Of a DNA stretch of 64,000 bases, positions 17,586-26,776 are shown in pieces. The notes below the pieces were generated by a model that had not been told where the DNA came from, searched no databases, and was given only the letters and a program-made list of their open reading frames with translations. Position 1 is the first letter of the stretch; each line of letters opens with the position of its first letter. The position numbers were made by a program, and so were the translations under genes. The stretch is from Niveibacterium sp. SC-1 (GTDB taxonomy: Bacteria; Pseudomonadota; Gammaproteobacteria; Burkholderiales; Rhodocyclaceae): NCBI RefSeq assembly GCF_038235435.1, contig NZ_CP151275.1:2790001-2854000 (forward strand), written 5' to 3'.

Positions 17586-19418
17586 TCAGGCCAGCCTGGG
17601 TACCGCAGCCAACAGGCTGCGCGTGTAGTCGCTACGCGGCGCGGCGAAGACGCTTTGCGCTTCGCCGGCCTCGACAATCCGCCCTTCGCGCATCACTGCG
17701 ACCTCGTGCGCCAGGTATTCGACGACCGCAAGGTTGTGGGTGATGAAGAGGTAGGCGAGTCCCAGCTCCTTTTGCAGCGTACGCAAGAGGTTGAGGATCT
17801 GCGCCTGCACCGAGACGTCCAGCGCGGAGGTCGGCTCATCGCAGATCAGGAGCCGCGGACTCACCGCCAGGGCTCGCGCAATCGCGATGCGCTGGCGCTG
17901 CCCGCCGGAAAACTCATGCGGATAGCGCTCCGCAGCCTCCGCACGCAAGCCCACCTGGTCGAGCAGATCCAGCGTGCGTCGCCGGCGGACTTGGGCATCC
18001 TTGGACACACCCAGCGCGCGCATGCCTTCATCGAGGATCTGCGCCACTGTCAGGCGCGGGTTGAGCGACGAGAACGGATCCTGAAAGACCATCTGCACCT
18101 GCGCACGCAGGCGCTGCGCATCGGCACCACGCCCAGGTGTGATCTCATGGCCTGAGAGTGCGATGCGACCCGCCGTGGGCAGCACCAGCTGCAGGATGGC
18201 CTTGGCCAGCGTGGTCTTGCCGCTCCCCGATTCGCCTACCAACGCAAGCGTCCGGCCCGCAGGGATTTCCAGGCTGACGGCCTCGACGGCTTTCACCACG
18301 CCGACCTGGCGCTGCAGAAGCCCCCGGCGGATCGGGAAGTGCACCGAGACGTCCCGCACCGCCAGCACGACTGCCGGGTCCTCCTCGGCCGGCGCGGCTG
18401 CTTCCGCGGCCACAGGCGGCGCGACATCGCGCTTCGTGGCCCTCTGCAGCTCGGCGTCGTAGAGATGGCAGCGCACACGCTGGCCCGTCTCCACTTCATG
18501 CCAAGCGGGCGCTTCCTCGTGGCAGCGTTGCCAGGCATGCGGGCATCGCTCGCCGAAGCGGCAACCGACGAAATCCCGCGTGAGCGGCGGCACGCTGCCG
18601 GCCAGGCTCGCGAGCGGGGCTCCGCGCGCGCCGGCCTGCGGTAGCGCCTCGAAGAGCTTCTGCGAATACGGATGGGCGGACTTCGCGAAGAAAACGCCGT
18701 GCGGCGCCTCTTCCACGAGATGTCCCGCGTACATCACGCCCACGCGCTGCGCCATCCTGGACACCACGCCCAGATCGTGGGTGATCAGCAACATGGCCAT
18801 GCCGCGCTCGCGCTGCAACCCCGCCATGAGCTCCAGCACCTGGGCCTGCACCGTGACGTCGAGCGCTGTCGTGGGTTCGTCTGCAATCAGCAGGCGCGGC
18901 TGGCCCGCCAGCGCCATCGCGATCATCACCCGCTGCTTCATGCCGCCGGAGAACTGGAAGGGATACTCGTCGATCCGGCGTTCCGGGTCCGCGATGCCCA
19001 CCTGCCGCAACAGCGCCACCGCCTCACGCCGCGCGTCCTCAGCTTCAAGACCGCGGTGCAGGCGCAAGACTTCAGAGATCTGCCGACCCACGGTCGCCAC
19101 CGGGTCGAGGCTGGTTCCGGGCTCCTGGAAGATCATCGCCATCTCGCCGCCGCGCACGTCGCGCATCTGCGCCTCGGCCAGCGCGGGCAAAGAGCGTCCT
19201 TGCAGCAGGACGTCCCCTCCGACAAGACGCCCCCCGGGCGGCAGCAGGCGCATCAACGCATACGCCGTCATCGACTTGCCGCAGCCGGACTCACCGAGCA
19301 GGGCGTAGGTTTCGCCCGCCTGGAGTGCGAACGAAACGCCGGCAAGCGGCTTCACCACGCCGTCGGGCGTATCGATATGCACGCTCAGATCGCGGGCGTC
19401 GAGCAGCGGTTCGCTCAT
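17586..19418 (-). CDS. Peptide ABC transporter ATP-binding protein with two fused NBDs (YejF-like)
   Basis: Both ATPase domains of a peptide importer in one 610-residue chain, as in YejF. NBD1: Walker A GESGCGKSMTA, signature FQFSGGMKQRVMIAM, Walker B LLIADEPTTALDV. It is followed by an oligopeptide-transporter C-terminal segment with a Cys cluster, GCRFGERCPHAWQRC. NBD2: Walker A GESGSGKTTLA, signature HEFSGGQRQRIAIAR, Walker B LLICDEPTSALDV. The ATG at 19418 overlaps the permease stop as ATGA, which fixes the start. It is the last gene of the operon binding protein, permease, permease, ATPase. Confidence 0.95.
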   Translation of the reverse strand: MSEPLLDARDLSVHIDTPDGVVKPLAGVSFALQAGETYALLGESGCGKSMTAYALMRLLPPGGRLVGGDVLLQGRSLPALAEAQMRDVRGGEMAMIFQEPGTSLDPVATVGRQISEVLRLHRGLEAEDARREAVALLRQVGIADPERRIDEYPFQFSGGMKQRVMIAMALAGQPRLLIADEPTTALDVTVQAQVLELMAGLQRERGMAMLLITHDLGVVSRMAQRVGVMYAGHLVEEAPHGVFFAKSAHPYSQKLFEALPQAGARGAPLASLAGSVPPLTRDFVGCRFGERCPHAWQRCHEEAPAWHEVETGQRVRCHLYDAELQRATKRDVAPPVAAEAAAPAEEDPAVVLAVRDVSVHFPIRRGLLQRQVGVVKAVEAVSLEIPAGRTLALVGESGSGKTTLAKAILQLVLPTAGRIALSGHEITPGRGADAQRLRAQVQMVFQDPFSSLNPRLTVAQILDEGMRALGVSKDAQVRRRRTLDLLDQVGLRAEAAERYPHEFSGGQRQRIAIARALAVSPRLLICDEPTSALDVSVQAQILNLLRTLQKELGLAYLFITHNLAVVEYLAHEVAVMREGRIVEAGEAQSVFAAPRSDYTRSLLAAVPRLA

Positions 19419-20863
19419 GCGACCGCCCTCCTGCGCAGACGGCGCCGCACCGCGTGGCGCGACTGCGGATCGAAGGCGTCCCGGACCGCGTCGGCCAGCA
19501 GGTTCGCTGCCAGCACCAGACTCACCATGAAGACGAAGGCGGCGGCGATGTTCCACCACACCATCGGTTCGCGCGCCAGTTCCGAACGGGCTCCGTTGAT
19601 CATGGTGCCGAAGCTCAGCGTCGAGGGATCGACTCCGACCCCGACGAAGGACAACACGGCCTCGGCGAGCACGAGATAAGAAAACTCCATCACCGTGTTG
19701 ATGAGCACCAGGTGGAAAGCGTTAGGCAGGATGTGTCGGGCCATGATCCGCAGCGGCGAGACGCCGAAGCAGCGGGCCGCCTGCACATAGTCCAGTTCGC
19801 GCAGCTTGAGCGTCTCGGCACGCACCAGCCGGCACAGCGTGGTCCAGGAGATCGCGCCGATGATCAGGCACAGCGCCACCAGGCGCGCATCGGCGCGCGA
19901 AGCCGCACTGTCGAAGATCTGCGGATGCGTCTCGATCGCCACCTGCATCATCAGCACCGCGGCGGCGATCAGCAGGACATAGGGCACCGAGCTGACCACG
20001 GTGTAGAGGTACTGGATGAGATCGTCGATCCAGCCGCCGAAATAGCCCGCCGCCAGCCCCAGGCCTACGCCCAGAGGCAGCACGACGAGCGTCGCCAGCG
20101 TGCCGATCAGCAAACCCGTGCGGATGGCCTTGAGCACCGAGTAGAAGACATCGCCGCCCGCAAGGTCGGTCCCCAGCACGTGGTAGTCGAAGGACAAAAG
20201 CGCCAGCGGAACAAAGCAGGCAAGCAGGACGCCCAGCGTCCAGAAGAACGCATTCCAGGCCAGCTGCGTTTCGCCGGCCAGGATGCGACGCGCTGAGGCC
20301 AGCCAACTTGCCCCTCGCCGCCAGCCCAAGGCGCCTGCGCCAAGACCAAGCGCGCCAACCCACACGGCTGCAGCCCAGGCGAGGCCCTGGGCCGCGGTCT
20401 GGGCCACATCGGGCCCGCGTTCGTGCTCCGGCACCTTCAGGTGTGCGCCACCGTGCGCGAGGCGCGGATAGCTGCGGACGGCCCTACCCTGCGCGTCCTT
20501 GCTGGCTTTCTTCTCCAGCGCCAGATAGGCGAAGGGTCGCGAGTAGGCCGTCTCGCGTTGTTCGCGCAGATGAGTGGTGAGCGCATCGAAGGCAGAGAGC
20601 ACCTCGACCGAATACCGCACCTCCCCCTTGGCACCCTTGTCCTCCAGCGCCGGGCGATAGTGCAGGCTGTCGAGGACCGCGACGAGCAGCATCGCGCCAA
20701 GCACGGTGGCCGCCGACATCGCCATCGGCGAGACAAAGACGGCATGCCACGCGCGTCGCTGCTGCGGATGCCGGACGGCAACGCAGACTCCGATCAGCAG
20801 GACCAGGAGGAGCAGCCCGAAGAGCATGTCCGACCAGAGCACGGTGATCGAGATATCGCTCAT
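19415..20863 (-). CDS. Peptide ABC transporter permease (DppC/YejE-like) with long N-terminal part
   Basis: Inner-membrane permease of 482 residues. The C-terminal 260 residues are a standard DppC-type domain with the EAA-like segment ELDYVQAARCFGVSPLRIMA and RHILPNAF. The first 220 residues hold extra hydrophobic stretches (residues 10-30, 45-65, 165-190) around a hydrophilic loop of about 100 residues (YSVEVLSAFDALTTHLREQR onwards). This resembles the extended N-terminus of YejE-type permeases, but here it is long. The stop overlaps the ATPase start and its start overlaps the preceding permease stop by 4 bp. Confidence 0.92.
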   Translation of the reverse strand: MSDISITVLWSDMLFGLLLLVLLIGVCVAVRHPQQRRAWHAVFVSPMAMSAATVLGAMLLVAVLDSLHYRPALEDKGAKGEVRYSVEVLSAFDALTTHLREQRETAYSRPFAYLALEKKASKDAQGRAVRSYPRLAHGGAHLKVPEHERGPDVAQTAAQGLAWAAAVWVGALGLGAGALGWRRGASWLASARRILAGETQLAWNAFFWTLGVLLACFVPLALLSFDYHVLGTDLAGGDVFYSVLKAIRTGLLIGTLATLVVLPLGVGLGLAAGYFGGWIDDLIQYLYTVVSSVPYVLLIAAAVLMMQVAIETHPQIFDSAASRADARLVALCLIIGAISWTTLCRLVRAETLKLRELDYVQAARCFGVSPLRIMARHILPNAFHLVLINTVMEFSYLVLAEAVLSFVGVGVDPSTLSFGTMINGARSELAREPMVWWNIAAAFVFMVSLVLAANLLADAVRDAFDPQSRHAVRRRLRRRAVA

Positions 20864-21837
20864 CGCAACCTCACCCGCGGGTCGGCCAGCGAATACGAGA
20901 GATCGGTGAGGATCAGGCCCACGATGTAGAGCACCGCGCCGATGAAGACCATCGCCCGCACGATGGAAAAGTCCTGCGCGCGGATCGCGTCGATGGTGTA
21001 GCTCCCCAGGCCGGGAATCGCGAAGAAGGTCTCGGTCACCAGGCTCCCAAGGAAAAGACTGGGAATGACCACGACCGCGCCGGTGAGGATCGGGATCAGG
21101 CCGTTCTTCAACACATGGCCGAAGAGCACGCGCAGCTCCGAAAGGCCCATTGCCCGCGCGGTACGCACGTAGTCGCGGCCGATCTCTTCGATGAAGATGC
21201 TGCGATACCAGCGCACGCTGCCGCCCAGGCCACCGACGACGCTGACGATCACCGGCAGCAGCAGGAAGCGCGGCGCCTCCGCACCGCCGAGGAAGCCCGA
21301 TATCGGCACCCAGTGCCAGAGCTTGGCAATGAAGAACTGCCCGGCAATGATGTAGAAGAGCCCGGAGATCGACATGGCGACCACGCAGGCGACGACGCCG
21401 CTCACATCCAGCCAGGTGCCTCGCACGAAGACCAGCAGCAAGGCGCCGGAGATCGCGGCGCCCAGGCCGATGATGAAGACCGGAACCGCCACCGCGAGCG
21501 AGGGCAGGATGCGCCGGCCGATTTCCTCGCGGATGTTGCGCCCCTCGTCGGACACGCCAAAGTCGAGTGCGAACATGCGCAGCGACTTGCTGACGAAGAT
21601 CGTGTCCGCGAGCTTCGCGCCGCCCTCGGCCGCGCCGTTGTAGAACAGCGGCTTGTCATAGCCGCGATCCGCCTTCCAGCGCGCGATGGCCTCCGGCGTC
21701 ACCCGCTTGGCGCCGAGTTGCGAGCGGGCCATGTCGTCGGGCGTGTTGACCACGAAGAAGAGCGCGAAGAGCAGCAGATTCACGCCCAGCAGGATGGGGA
21801 TCGCCCACAGCAGGCGACGGATCAGGTAGGCGAGCAT
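20860..21837 (-). CDS. Peptide ABC transporter permease (DppB/YejB-like)
   Basis: Inner-membrane permease of 325 residues. The N-terminal MLAYLIRRLLWAIPILLGVN is the typical DppB start and the EAA loop reads DYVRTARAMGLSELRVLFGH. The periplasmic loop after the first helix is long (residues 33-105), as in YejB. Its ATG overlaps the stop of the binding-protein gene by one base, so the operon is tightly packed. Confidence 0.94.
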   Translation of the reverse strand: MLAYLIRRLLWAIPILLGVNLLLFALFFVVNTPDDMARSQLGAKRVTPEAIARWKADRGYDKPLFYNGAAEGGAKLADTIFVSKSLRMFALDFGVSDEGRNIREEIGRRILPSLAVAVPVFIIGLGAAISGALLLVFVRGTWLDVSGVVACVVAMSISGLFYIIAGQFFIAKLWHWVPISGFLGGAEAPRFLLLPVIVSVVGGLGGSVRWYRSIFIEEIGRDYVRTARAMGLSELRVLFGHVLKNGLIPILTGAVVVIPSLFLGSLVTETFFAIPGLGSYTIDAIRAQDFSIVRAMVFIGAVLYIVGLILTDLSYSLADPRVRLR

Positions 21838-24077
21838 CAGCCGGCGCCCCCACTTGCGCCGCGCGCGCGTTCATGACGTTGGTACTGTCGCCAGCCCACC
21901 GCGACGGCGAGCGCAAGCAGCACCAACAAGACGGCCATCGGCCACAGGATGGGCCGGTTCCATTCGGCGATCCGGCGTTCGCGCTCGGCAGCATCGATGC
22001 GCTGGTACTTGCGCACCGCGCGCAACATGCGGGCCGGCTTGCTGTTGTGCATCCAGGCGTTGGAAAGCGAGATCGTGGTGTCGTTCATGACGAAGATCCA
22101 CGGTGCATCGCGGCGCACGAGCTCGACCATGCGGTCGACCAGGGGCAGCCTTTGCGGATCGTCCAGGTCCATCGTACGCAAACGCTCGAACAAGGCATCG
22201 AACTCAGGGTTGGCGTAGTTGGAGACGTTCTCGCCCTGATGGGTCGCCTTGGCGTTCTTGCCATAGAAGAGGAAGAGGAAGTTCTCGGGATCCGGATAGT
22301 CGGCAGACCAACCCCAGTACAACACCTGGTAGTTCCCCTGCTGCACTTTCTCCTGGAAGCGATTGAAGTCGGTCGGCCGCGGAACCATCTGCAGGCCCAG
22401 CGGCCGCAGCTTGCGTTGGATCCAGTCGAGTGACTCGCGCCGCATGCCTGCGGCGATGTCCATGTAGAGGATCAGCGGCTCGCCGGTTTTCGCGTCGCGC
22501 CCCTGAGGATAGCCAGCCTCCGCCATCAGACGCTGTGCGTAGGCGATCGGCTTGCGTCGCGGCGCCTCGTCGGCCCAGTCATACACATAGGGGTTGATCC
22601 CGGCGGCGCCTTCGCGATAGCCGGGAATCCCCGGCGGGATCGGCCCTTGCGCAGCCTGGCCGATCCCGGCCGCGAAGACCTGGATGTATTCCTCCATGTC
22701 CATCGCGATCGACACCGCCTGGCGCAGCTTGCGGGCGCGCTCCTGGCTCGCCTTGTCCTTGTCCTGCGCGCCCCATATCGGGTCGAGCATGTTGAAGCTG
22801 TAGTACCAGACGCCCGCATCCACTTCGCTGTCGACCCGCACGCCGCGATCGCGCATCTGCGGTGCCGCGTCCAGCCCGTTGGCGCCCTGGACAAGGATGT
22901 TGTCGATCGAGGAAAGCCGGATCTTGTTCGAGCTGAACTCGTCGTAGTAGCCCTGCAGGAATTTGTTCCAGAAGGAAATGCCCTCGCGTTCGCGTACCCA
23001 CTTGATCCCGTCGTTCAGAGGCAGTGGCTTGCCGCAGTCGGCCAGCAGGCCTTTCTCGCGATCGTCCCCGGAACCCTCGCAGGGATAGGTTTCACCGCGC
23101 CAGTTCGGGTTCTTCAGGAGCAGGATCTCGCGGTTCTCCTCGTGCTTGACCATCATGTACGGGCCGGTACCCACCGGCCAGGTATCGAGGCTGATGTTGT
23201 TCGCGGCGAGCGCGCGCTGGCTGAAGAAACGATCGACCTCGGGCGGAATCGGCGCGGTGAAACCCATCGCCAGCCAATAGATGAACTGCGGATAGCGGCC
23301 GCGGATGGTGATGCGCAGGGTGTGCGGGTCCGGCGCCTCGAGGCCCGCCACGGGATAGCGATCCAGGTCTATCCAGCCGTCGGGGTCGATGCGCCCGGCC
23401 TTGGCATCTTCACGCAGGCGCTTCCCCAGATCCTCCAGCCCCACGACCGTACGGAACACGTCGAAGGCGGGCGAATGCAGCTTGGGACGCGCGAGCCGCT
23501 TGATCGCGTAGATGAAGTCATTGGCCACCAACTCGCGGGTACCACTCTCCTTGAGTTCGGCAAGGGAGCGGATCGTCTCCAGCCGCGCGGCCGGATTGTC
23601 GATGTAGGCGAAGCGCCCCGCGGCCTCGCGCGCGAAGGCCGGGTGCGGCTGGTAACGGATCCCGCCGCGCAACGGGATTTCATACTCGGTGAAGCCCTGC
23701 GCGATCGCCTCGGCGCTTGCCCCTGCGGCCAGCGTTTGCTTCTGCGCATCGAGGTAGCGCACCCGCGGCATCTCGGCGGCCAGTTCGGGTCGCAGGGTGT
23801 AGGGACGCCTCAGGTATTCGTAGCCGTAGAGCGACTCATAGACCTGGTAGTTGACCCAGCTTTCCGGCTCCGCGTAGGACTGCGCAGGATCGAGGTGCTT
23901 GGGCCGCTCCGAGAGGAAGTCGTGCACCAGGGCGCGCCCTTCCTCGTCGGCGGGATAGGGGTCGTTCCAGACCGTATCGCAGGCCGTGATCAGCCCGCAT
24001 AGCGCGAGCGGCGCGAGGAGATGCGCGATCCGCCGCCCGCCCCGGCCCGGTCGGCCTGCGGCAAGGATGGGCCGCAT
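21837..24077 (-). CDS. Peptide ABC transporter substrate-binding lipoprotein with a C-terminal membrane anchor
   Basis: Family-5 (DppA/OppA/YejA) solute-binding protein of about 746 residues, larger than usual. A lipoprotein signal ends in LCGLITAC, followed by the binding domain with conserved pieces such as WPVGTGPYMMVKHEENREI and VLYWGWSADYPDPENFLFLF. Near the C-terminus a hydrophobic run, ILWPMAVLLVLLALAVAVGW, is followed by basic residues, which predicts a membrane helix. A protein with both a lipid anchor and a C-terminal helix is unusual for this family. The start could be the ATG at 24116; I prefer 24077 because it gives a signal peptide of normal length. Confidence 0.9.
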   Translation of the reverse strand: MRPILAAGRPGRGGRRIAHLLAPLALCGLITACDTVWNDPYPADEEGRALVHDFLSERPKHLDPAQSYAEPESWVNYQVYESLYGYEYLRRPYTLRPELAAEMPRVRYLDAQKQTLAAGASAEAIAQGFTEYEIPLRGGIRYQPHPAFAREAAGRFAYIDNPAARLETIRSLAELKESGTRELVANDFIYAIKRLARPKLHSPAFDVFRTVVGLEDLGKRLREDAKAGRIDPDGWIDLDRYPVAGLEAPDPHTLRITIRGRYPQFIYWLAMGFTAPIPPEVDRFFSQRALAANNISLDTWPVGTGPYMMVKHEENREILLLKNPNWRGETYPCEGSGDDREKGLLADCGKPLPLNDGIKWVREREGISFWNKFLQGYYDEFSSNKIRLSSIDNILVQGANGLDAAPQMRDRGVRVDSEVDAGVWYYSFNMLDPIWGAQDKDKASQERARKLRQAVSIAMDMEEYIQVFAAGIGQAAQGPIPPGIPGYREGAAGINPYVYDWADEAPRRKPIAYAQRLMAEAGYPQGRDAKTGEPLILYMDIAAGMRRESLDWIQRKLRPLGLQMVPRPTDFNRFQEKVQQGNYQVLYWGWSADYPDPENFLFLFYGKNAKATHQGENVSNYANPEFDALFERLRTMDLDDPQRLPLVDRMVELVRRDAPWIFVMNDTTISLSNAWMHNSKPARMLRAVRKYQRIDAAERERRIAEWNRPILWPMAVLLVLLALAVAVGWRQYQRHERARGASGGAG

Positions 24078-24203
24078 GAGGAATCCACTCAGCTTGTGCA
24101 GCAATCCTCTTTGCATCGGTGCGTGGCGGGGTCTGGGTCCGGGGAACTGGCAAATCGCAGGCCAAGCTTACCGCGAGTTCCAAAACTCCCGAACCGGCGC
24201 CCC

Positions 24204-24241
24204 AAAAGAAAACGGCACCCGTCTCGCGACGGATGCCGTTT
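24204..24241 (-). terminator. Intrinsic terminator after slyD
   Basis: On the minus strand a stem AAACGGCA-N-CCGTC pairs with GACGG-N-TGCCGTTT around a GCGA loop and is followed by TCTTTT. It lies about 20 bp after the slyD stop. Confidence 0.82.
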
Positions 24242-24262
24242 CACACGCGGGGCGCCGCGCAA

Positions 24263-24742
24263 TCAGTGGTGGTGACCGCCCGCGCCGTGCACGTGACCGT
24301 GTGCCAGCTCCTCGGCCGTCGCGGGGCGAACCTCGGCCACCGTGACGTCGAAGACCAGGGCCGTTCCGGCCAGCGGGTGATTGCCGTCGACCACGACCTT
24401 GCCATCCGCGATGTCGGTAACGCGGAAGAGCATGTCCTCTTCGCCGTCCTCGCCCACACGCTCGAAAGCCATGCCGATCTCGATGTTGTCCGGGAAGAGA
24501 TCCGCGGGCTCGATCATCACCAGGCTTTCGTCGTACTCGCCGAAGGCGTCGTCCGGCTGCAGCTTGACCACCAGCTTGTCGCCGACCGACTTGCCGTGCA
24601 GTTCCTCTTCCAGCTTCGGGAAGATGGCGTCGTAGCCGCCGTGCAGATAGACCAGCGGATTGGCGCCGTCGTCCACCAGGTTGCCGTCCGGATCATGAAC
24701 GGTGTAGTTGAGCGAGACGACCGTGTTCTTGACGATTTCCAT
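24263..24742 (-). CDS. slyD: FKBP-type peptidyl-prolyl isomerase, SlyD-like
   Basis: Cytoplasmic prolyl isomerase and metal-binding chaperone, 159 residues. The FKBP domain is split by the IF (chaperone) insert as in SlyD: VVSLNYTVHDPDGNLVDDG, then LVYLHGGYDAIFPKLEEELH, then the insert around MIEPADLFPDNIEIGMAFE. A short His-rich C-terminus (HGHVHGAGGHHH) fits nickel binding. The ATG overlaps the peroxiredoxin stop as TAATG, so the two are translationally coupled. Confidence 0.92.
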   Translation of the reverse strand: MEIVKNTVVSLNYTVHDPDGNLVDDGANPLVYLHGGYDAIFPKLEEELHGKSVGDKLVVKLQPDDAFGEYDESLVMIEPADLFPDNIEIGMAFERVGEDGEEDMLFRVTDIADGKVVVDGNHPLAGTALVFDVTVAEVRPATAEELAHGHVHGAGGHHH

Positions 24743-25275
24743 TAAGAGTTCCTTGCGATTTGCCTGACCAGTTGAAGCACCTCGGCCGCATGACCGCGCT
24801 GAGCGACATCGTGGATCGCATGGCGGACGACGCCGCCGCGGTCGAGCACGAAGGTCGCGCGACGGACCGTGAATCCGGATCCATCCTCGCGCGGCTGCAG
24901 CACCCCGTACATCCGGCACACCTCGCCCTCGACATCGGACAACAGACGGATCGAGAGTCCATGTTCATCGCGGAAGGCCGCGTGCGTCAGGACATCATCC
25001 GGGCTCACGCCCAGAACGATCGCCGCCTGCTCTTCGAAGTCGACGTCGTGATCGCTGAAATCGATGGCCTGCCGAGTGCAGACCGGTGTGCCGTCGCGGG
25101 GGTAGAAGCAGAGCACCACGATGTGACGGCCCATGACATGGGCAAGTTCGAAGGTCTCCATGTCCGCGTCAGGCAAGCTGAACAAAGGCGCATGGACACC
25201 GACAGCGAGGGGTGCTTCTCCCGGCAACCCTGTGGATTCTACCGGAACTCGATTCACACCGACTTCACGCGCCAT
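24742..25275 (-). CDS. Peroxiredoxin, Bcp/PrxQ-like
   Basis: Thiol peroxidase of 177 residues. The peroxidatic motif P-x3-T-x2-C appears as PRDGTPVCTRQ. The residue five positions after the catalytic Cys, where many PrxQ proteins have the resolving Cys, is Ile here; a second Cys occurs 54 residues later in EGEVCRMYG. The enzyme may therefore use a distant resolving Cys or an external thiol. The ATG at 25275 has a GGGGAGG ribosome-binding site 5 bases upstream. It is cotranscribed with slyD and divergent from lexA. Confidence 0.88.
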   Translation of the reverse strand: MAREVGVNRVPVESTGLPGEAPLAVGVHAPLFSLPDADMETFELAHVMGRHIVVLCFYPRDGTPVCTRQAIDFSDHDVDFEEQAAIVLGVSPDDVLTHAAFRDEHGLSIRLLSDVEGEVCRMYGVLQPREDGSGFTVRRATFVLDRGGVVRHAIHDVAQRGHAAEVLQLVRQIARNS

Positions 25276-25343
25276 GTGCGCCTCCCCTTCGCCGTCCCCG
25301 CGAGGGTCAGCCGTCTCTTAGGATTAGTCGACTGCCCATCTGC

Positions 25344-25360
25344 TCACAACCGGTTTGTGA
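25344..25360. promoter_or_regulatory. Palindrome TCACAA-N5-TTGTGA upstream of the peroxiredoxin gene
   Basis: A perfect 6-bp inverted repeat with a CCGGT spacer lies 69 bp before the peroxiredoxin start and 144 bp before lexA. It could be an operator for the peroxiredoxin-slyD operon. No regulator is identified. Confidence 0.35.
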
Positions 25361-25484
25361 CACACGGAGCGCTGCAAGCTCCCCCAGGTTGACGCTTTGC
25401 AACACTTCGCGCGGCGGACGCGCCAGACGAAATACGGGCGAAACCATCCGCAGGGTGCATGCACGGCTTGCAAGCGCTGCGAAG

Positions 25485-25500
25485 CTGTACAAAAATCCAG
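25485..25500 (+). promoter_or_regulatory. LexA (SOS) box in front of lexA
   Basis: CTGTACAAAAATCCAG fits the CTG-N10-CAG core of the proteobacterial LexA box (consensus CTGT-N8-ACAG, one mismatch in the right half). It ends 3 bases before the lexA start codon, as expected for autorepression. Confidence 0.65.
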
Positions 25501-25503
25501 CCC

Positions 25504-26100
25504 ATGACCGAATCGCTCACGCCCCGCCAGACGGAGATCCTCGATCTCATCCGCTCGATGATCCTGCACGAAGGCCGACCGCCTACCCGCGCAGACATCT
25601 GCAAGGCCTTCGGTTTCCGCTCGCCCAACGCGGCGGAAGCGCACCTGAAGGCGCTGGAAAGAAAAGGCGCGATCCGCATCGAGGAAGGCCTCGCGCGCGG
25701 CATCCGACTCATCGACGATGGGCTGCCCATCGTGGGCCGCGTAGCCGCCGGAAATCCAATCCTCGCGGCCGAACACATCGAGCGGCGGCTGGCAGTGGAC
25801 CCGGCGATGTTCTCGCCCCACGCGGACTATCTGCTGCGCGTGCGAGGCCTTTCGATGCGCGACGTGGGAATCCTGGAAGGCGACCTGATCGCGGTGCACC
25901 GCACGCGCGAAGCCCGCAGCGGACAGATCGTCGTCGCACGGCTGGAGGACGAGGTCACCGTCAAGCGGCTCGAACGCAAGGGCGGGCGTGTCCGCCTGCT
26001 GGCCGAGAATCCGGATTTCGCGCCGATCGAGCCCGGTCCCCAGGGCTTCGAACTCGAAGGCGTGGTCGTCGGCCTGATCCGCCAAGGCCAAAACATGTAG
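25504..26100 (+). CDS. lexA: LexA SOS repressor
   Basis: Represses the SOS regulon and is cleaved by itself when RecA is activated; 198 residues. The winged-helix N-terminal domain shows [15 protein letters not shown] and [20 protein letters not shown]. The cleavage site Ala-Gly is in GRVAAGNP, the nucleophile Ser in [12 protein letters not shown] and the general-base Lys in EVTVKRLE. The ATG at 25504 is used; an in-frame codon at 25459 would place the LexA box inside the gene. Confidence 0.97.
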   Translation: MTESLTPRQTEILDLIRSMILHEGRPPTRADICKAFGFRSPNAAEAHLKALERKGAIRIEEGLARGIRLIDDGLPIVGRVAAGNPILAAEHIERRLAVDPAMFSPHADYLLRVRGLSMRDVGILEGDLIAVHRTREARSGQIVVARLEDEVTVKRLERKGGRVRLLAENPDFAPIEPGPQGFELEGVVVGLIRQGQNM

Positions 26101-26177
26101 GCTTGCGAAGGCGCAACACAGCTCCCGCCGCGGTCACGTCCCGGAGACCGCGATGCCGATATCTCCTTCGTATCCTG

Positions 26178-26750
26178 ATGACAAGCCCCACCACCACTGA
26201 TCCACGCACTCCGGCCCTGGCCGGCGGCGACGTGCTCCTGCGCCGCAGCCAGCGCTTCATGCGCTATGGCCTGCTTCTGATCCTGCCGCTCGCGGCATTG
26301 GGCGTATTCATCCTGCCCACCTGGAAATTCATCGCGTCCCTGTCAGGCATCGCGTTCGCCGCGAGCGCGACGCTCTTCGGACTCGCGCTTGCCGTGCTGC
26401 CGGTCGCCGTCCTGGTACTGGTCGGCACGGCGCTGTTCCTGCGGGTCGAAAGCCTGGTCAGGCCGCGTAGCCGCAGCCTTGGCCTGCCCGACCGGCTCGC
26501 ACTCATCGGGGCGCTGCTGCTGAGCATCGTGCCCGCGCTATGGCCCTTGTCGATGGCGGCGCGCGCCGTATTCGGCGACGGAATCACCATCCGCCAACCC
26601 ATCGAACACCACTTCACCATGTTCAGCGATCCGCTGGCGTTCTGGGAGAACGTCGGTTACTGGCTGATCGCCGCCGTGGCGCTCGCCGCGTTGGCAGGCT
26701 ACTACTGGCGCTCGCGCTGGCAGGCTTATCGCCGCTCCAGGCAGTCCTGA
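26178..26750 (+). CDS. Membrane protein of unknown function
   Basis: A 190-residue protein with four predicted membrane segments: about 29-50, 57-87, 106-128 and 157-176. The N-terminal 25 residues are Thr- and Pro-rich. I do not recognise a family. It follows lexA by 77 bp on the same strand, but a SOS role cannot be claimed from position alone. A 7-bp hairpin (CGCGGTC / GACCGCG) lies in the gap without a T tract. Confidence 0.7.
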   Translation: MTSPTTTDPRTPALAGGDVLLRRSQRFMRYGLLLILPLAALGVFILPTWKFIASLSGIAFAASATLFGLALAVLPVAVLVLVGTALFLRVESLVRPRSRSLGLPDRLALIGALLLSIVPALWPLSMAARAVFGDGITIRQPIEHHFTMFSDPLAFWENVGYWLIAAVALAALAGYYWRSRWQAYRRSRQS

Positions 26751-26776
26751 AGCGGCCTCCCCGCCGGTAGCGGCGC

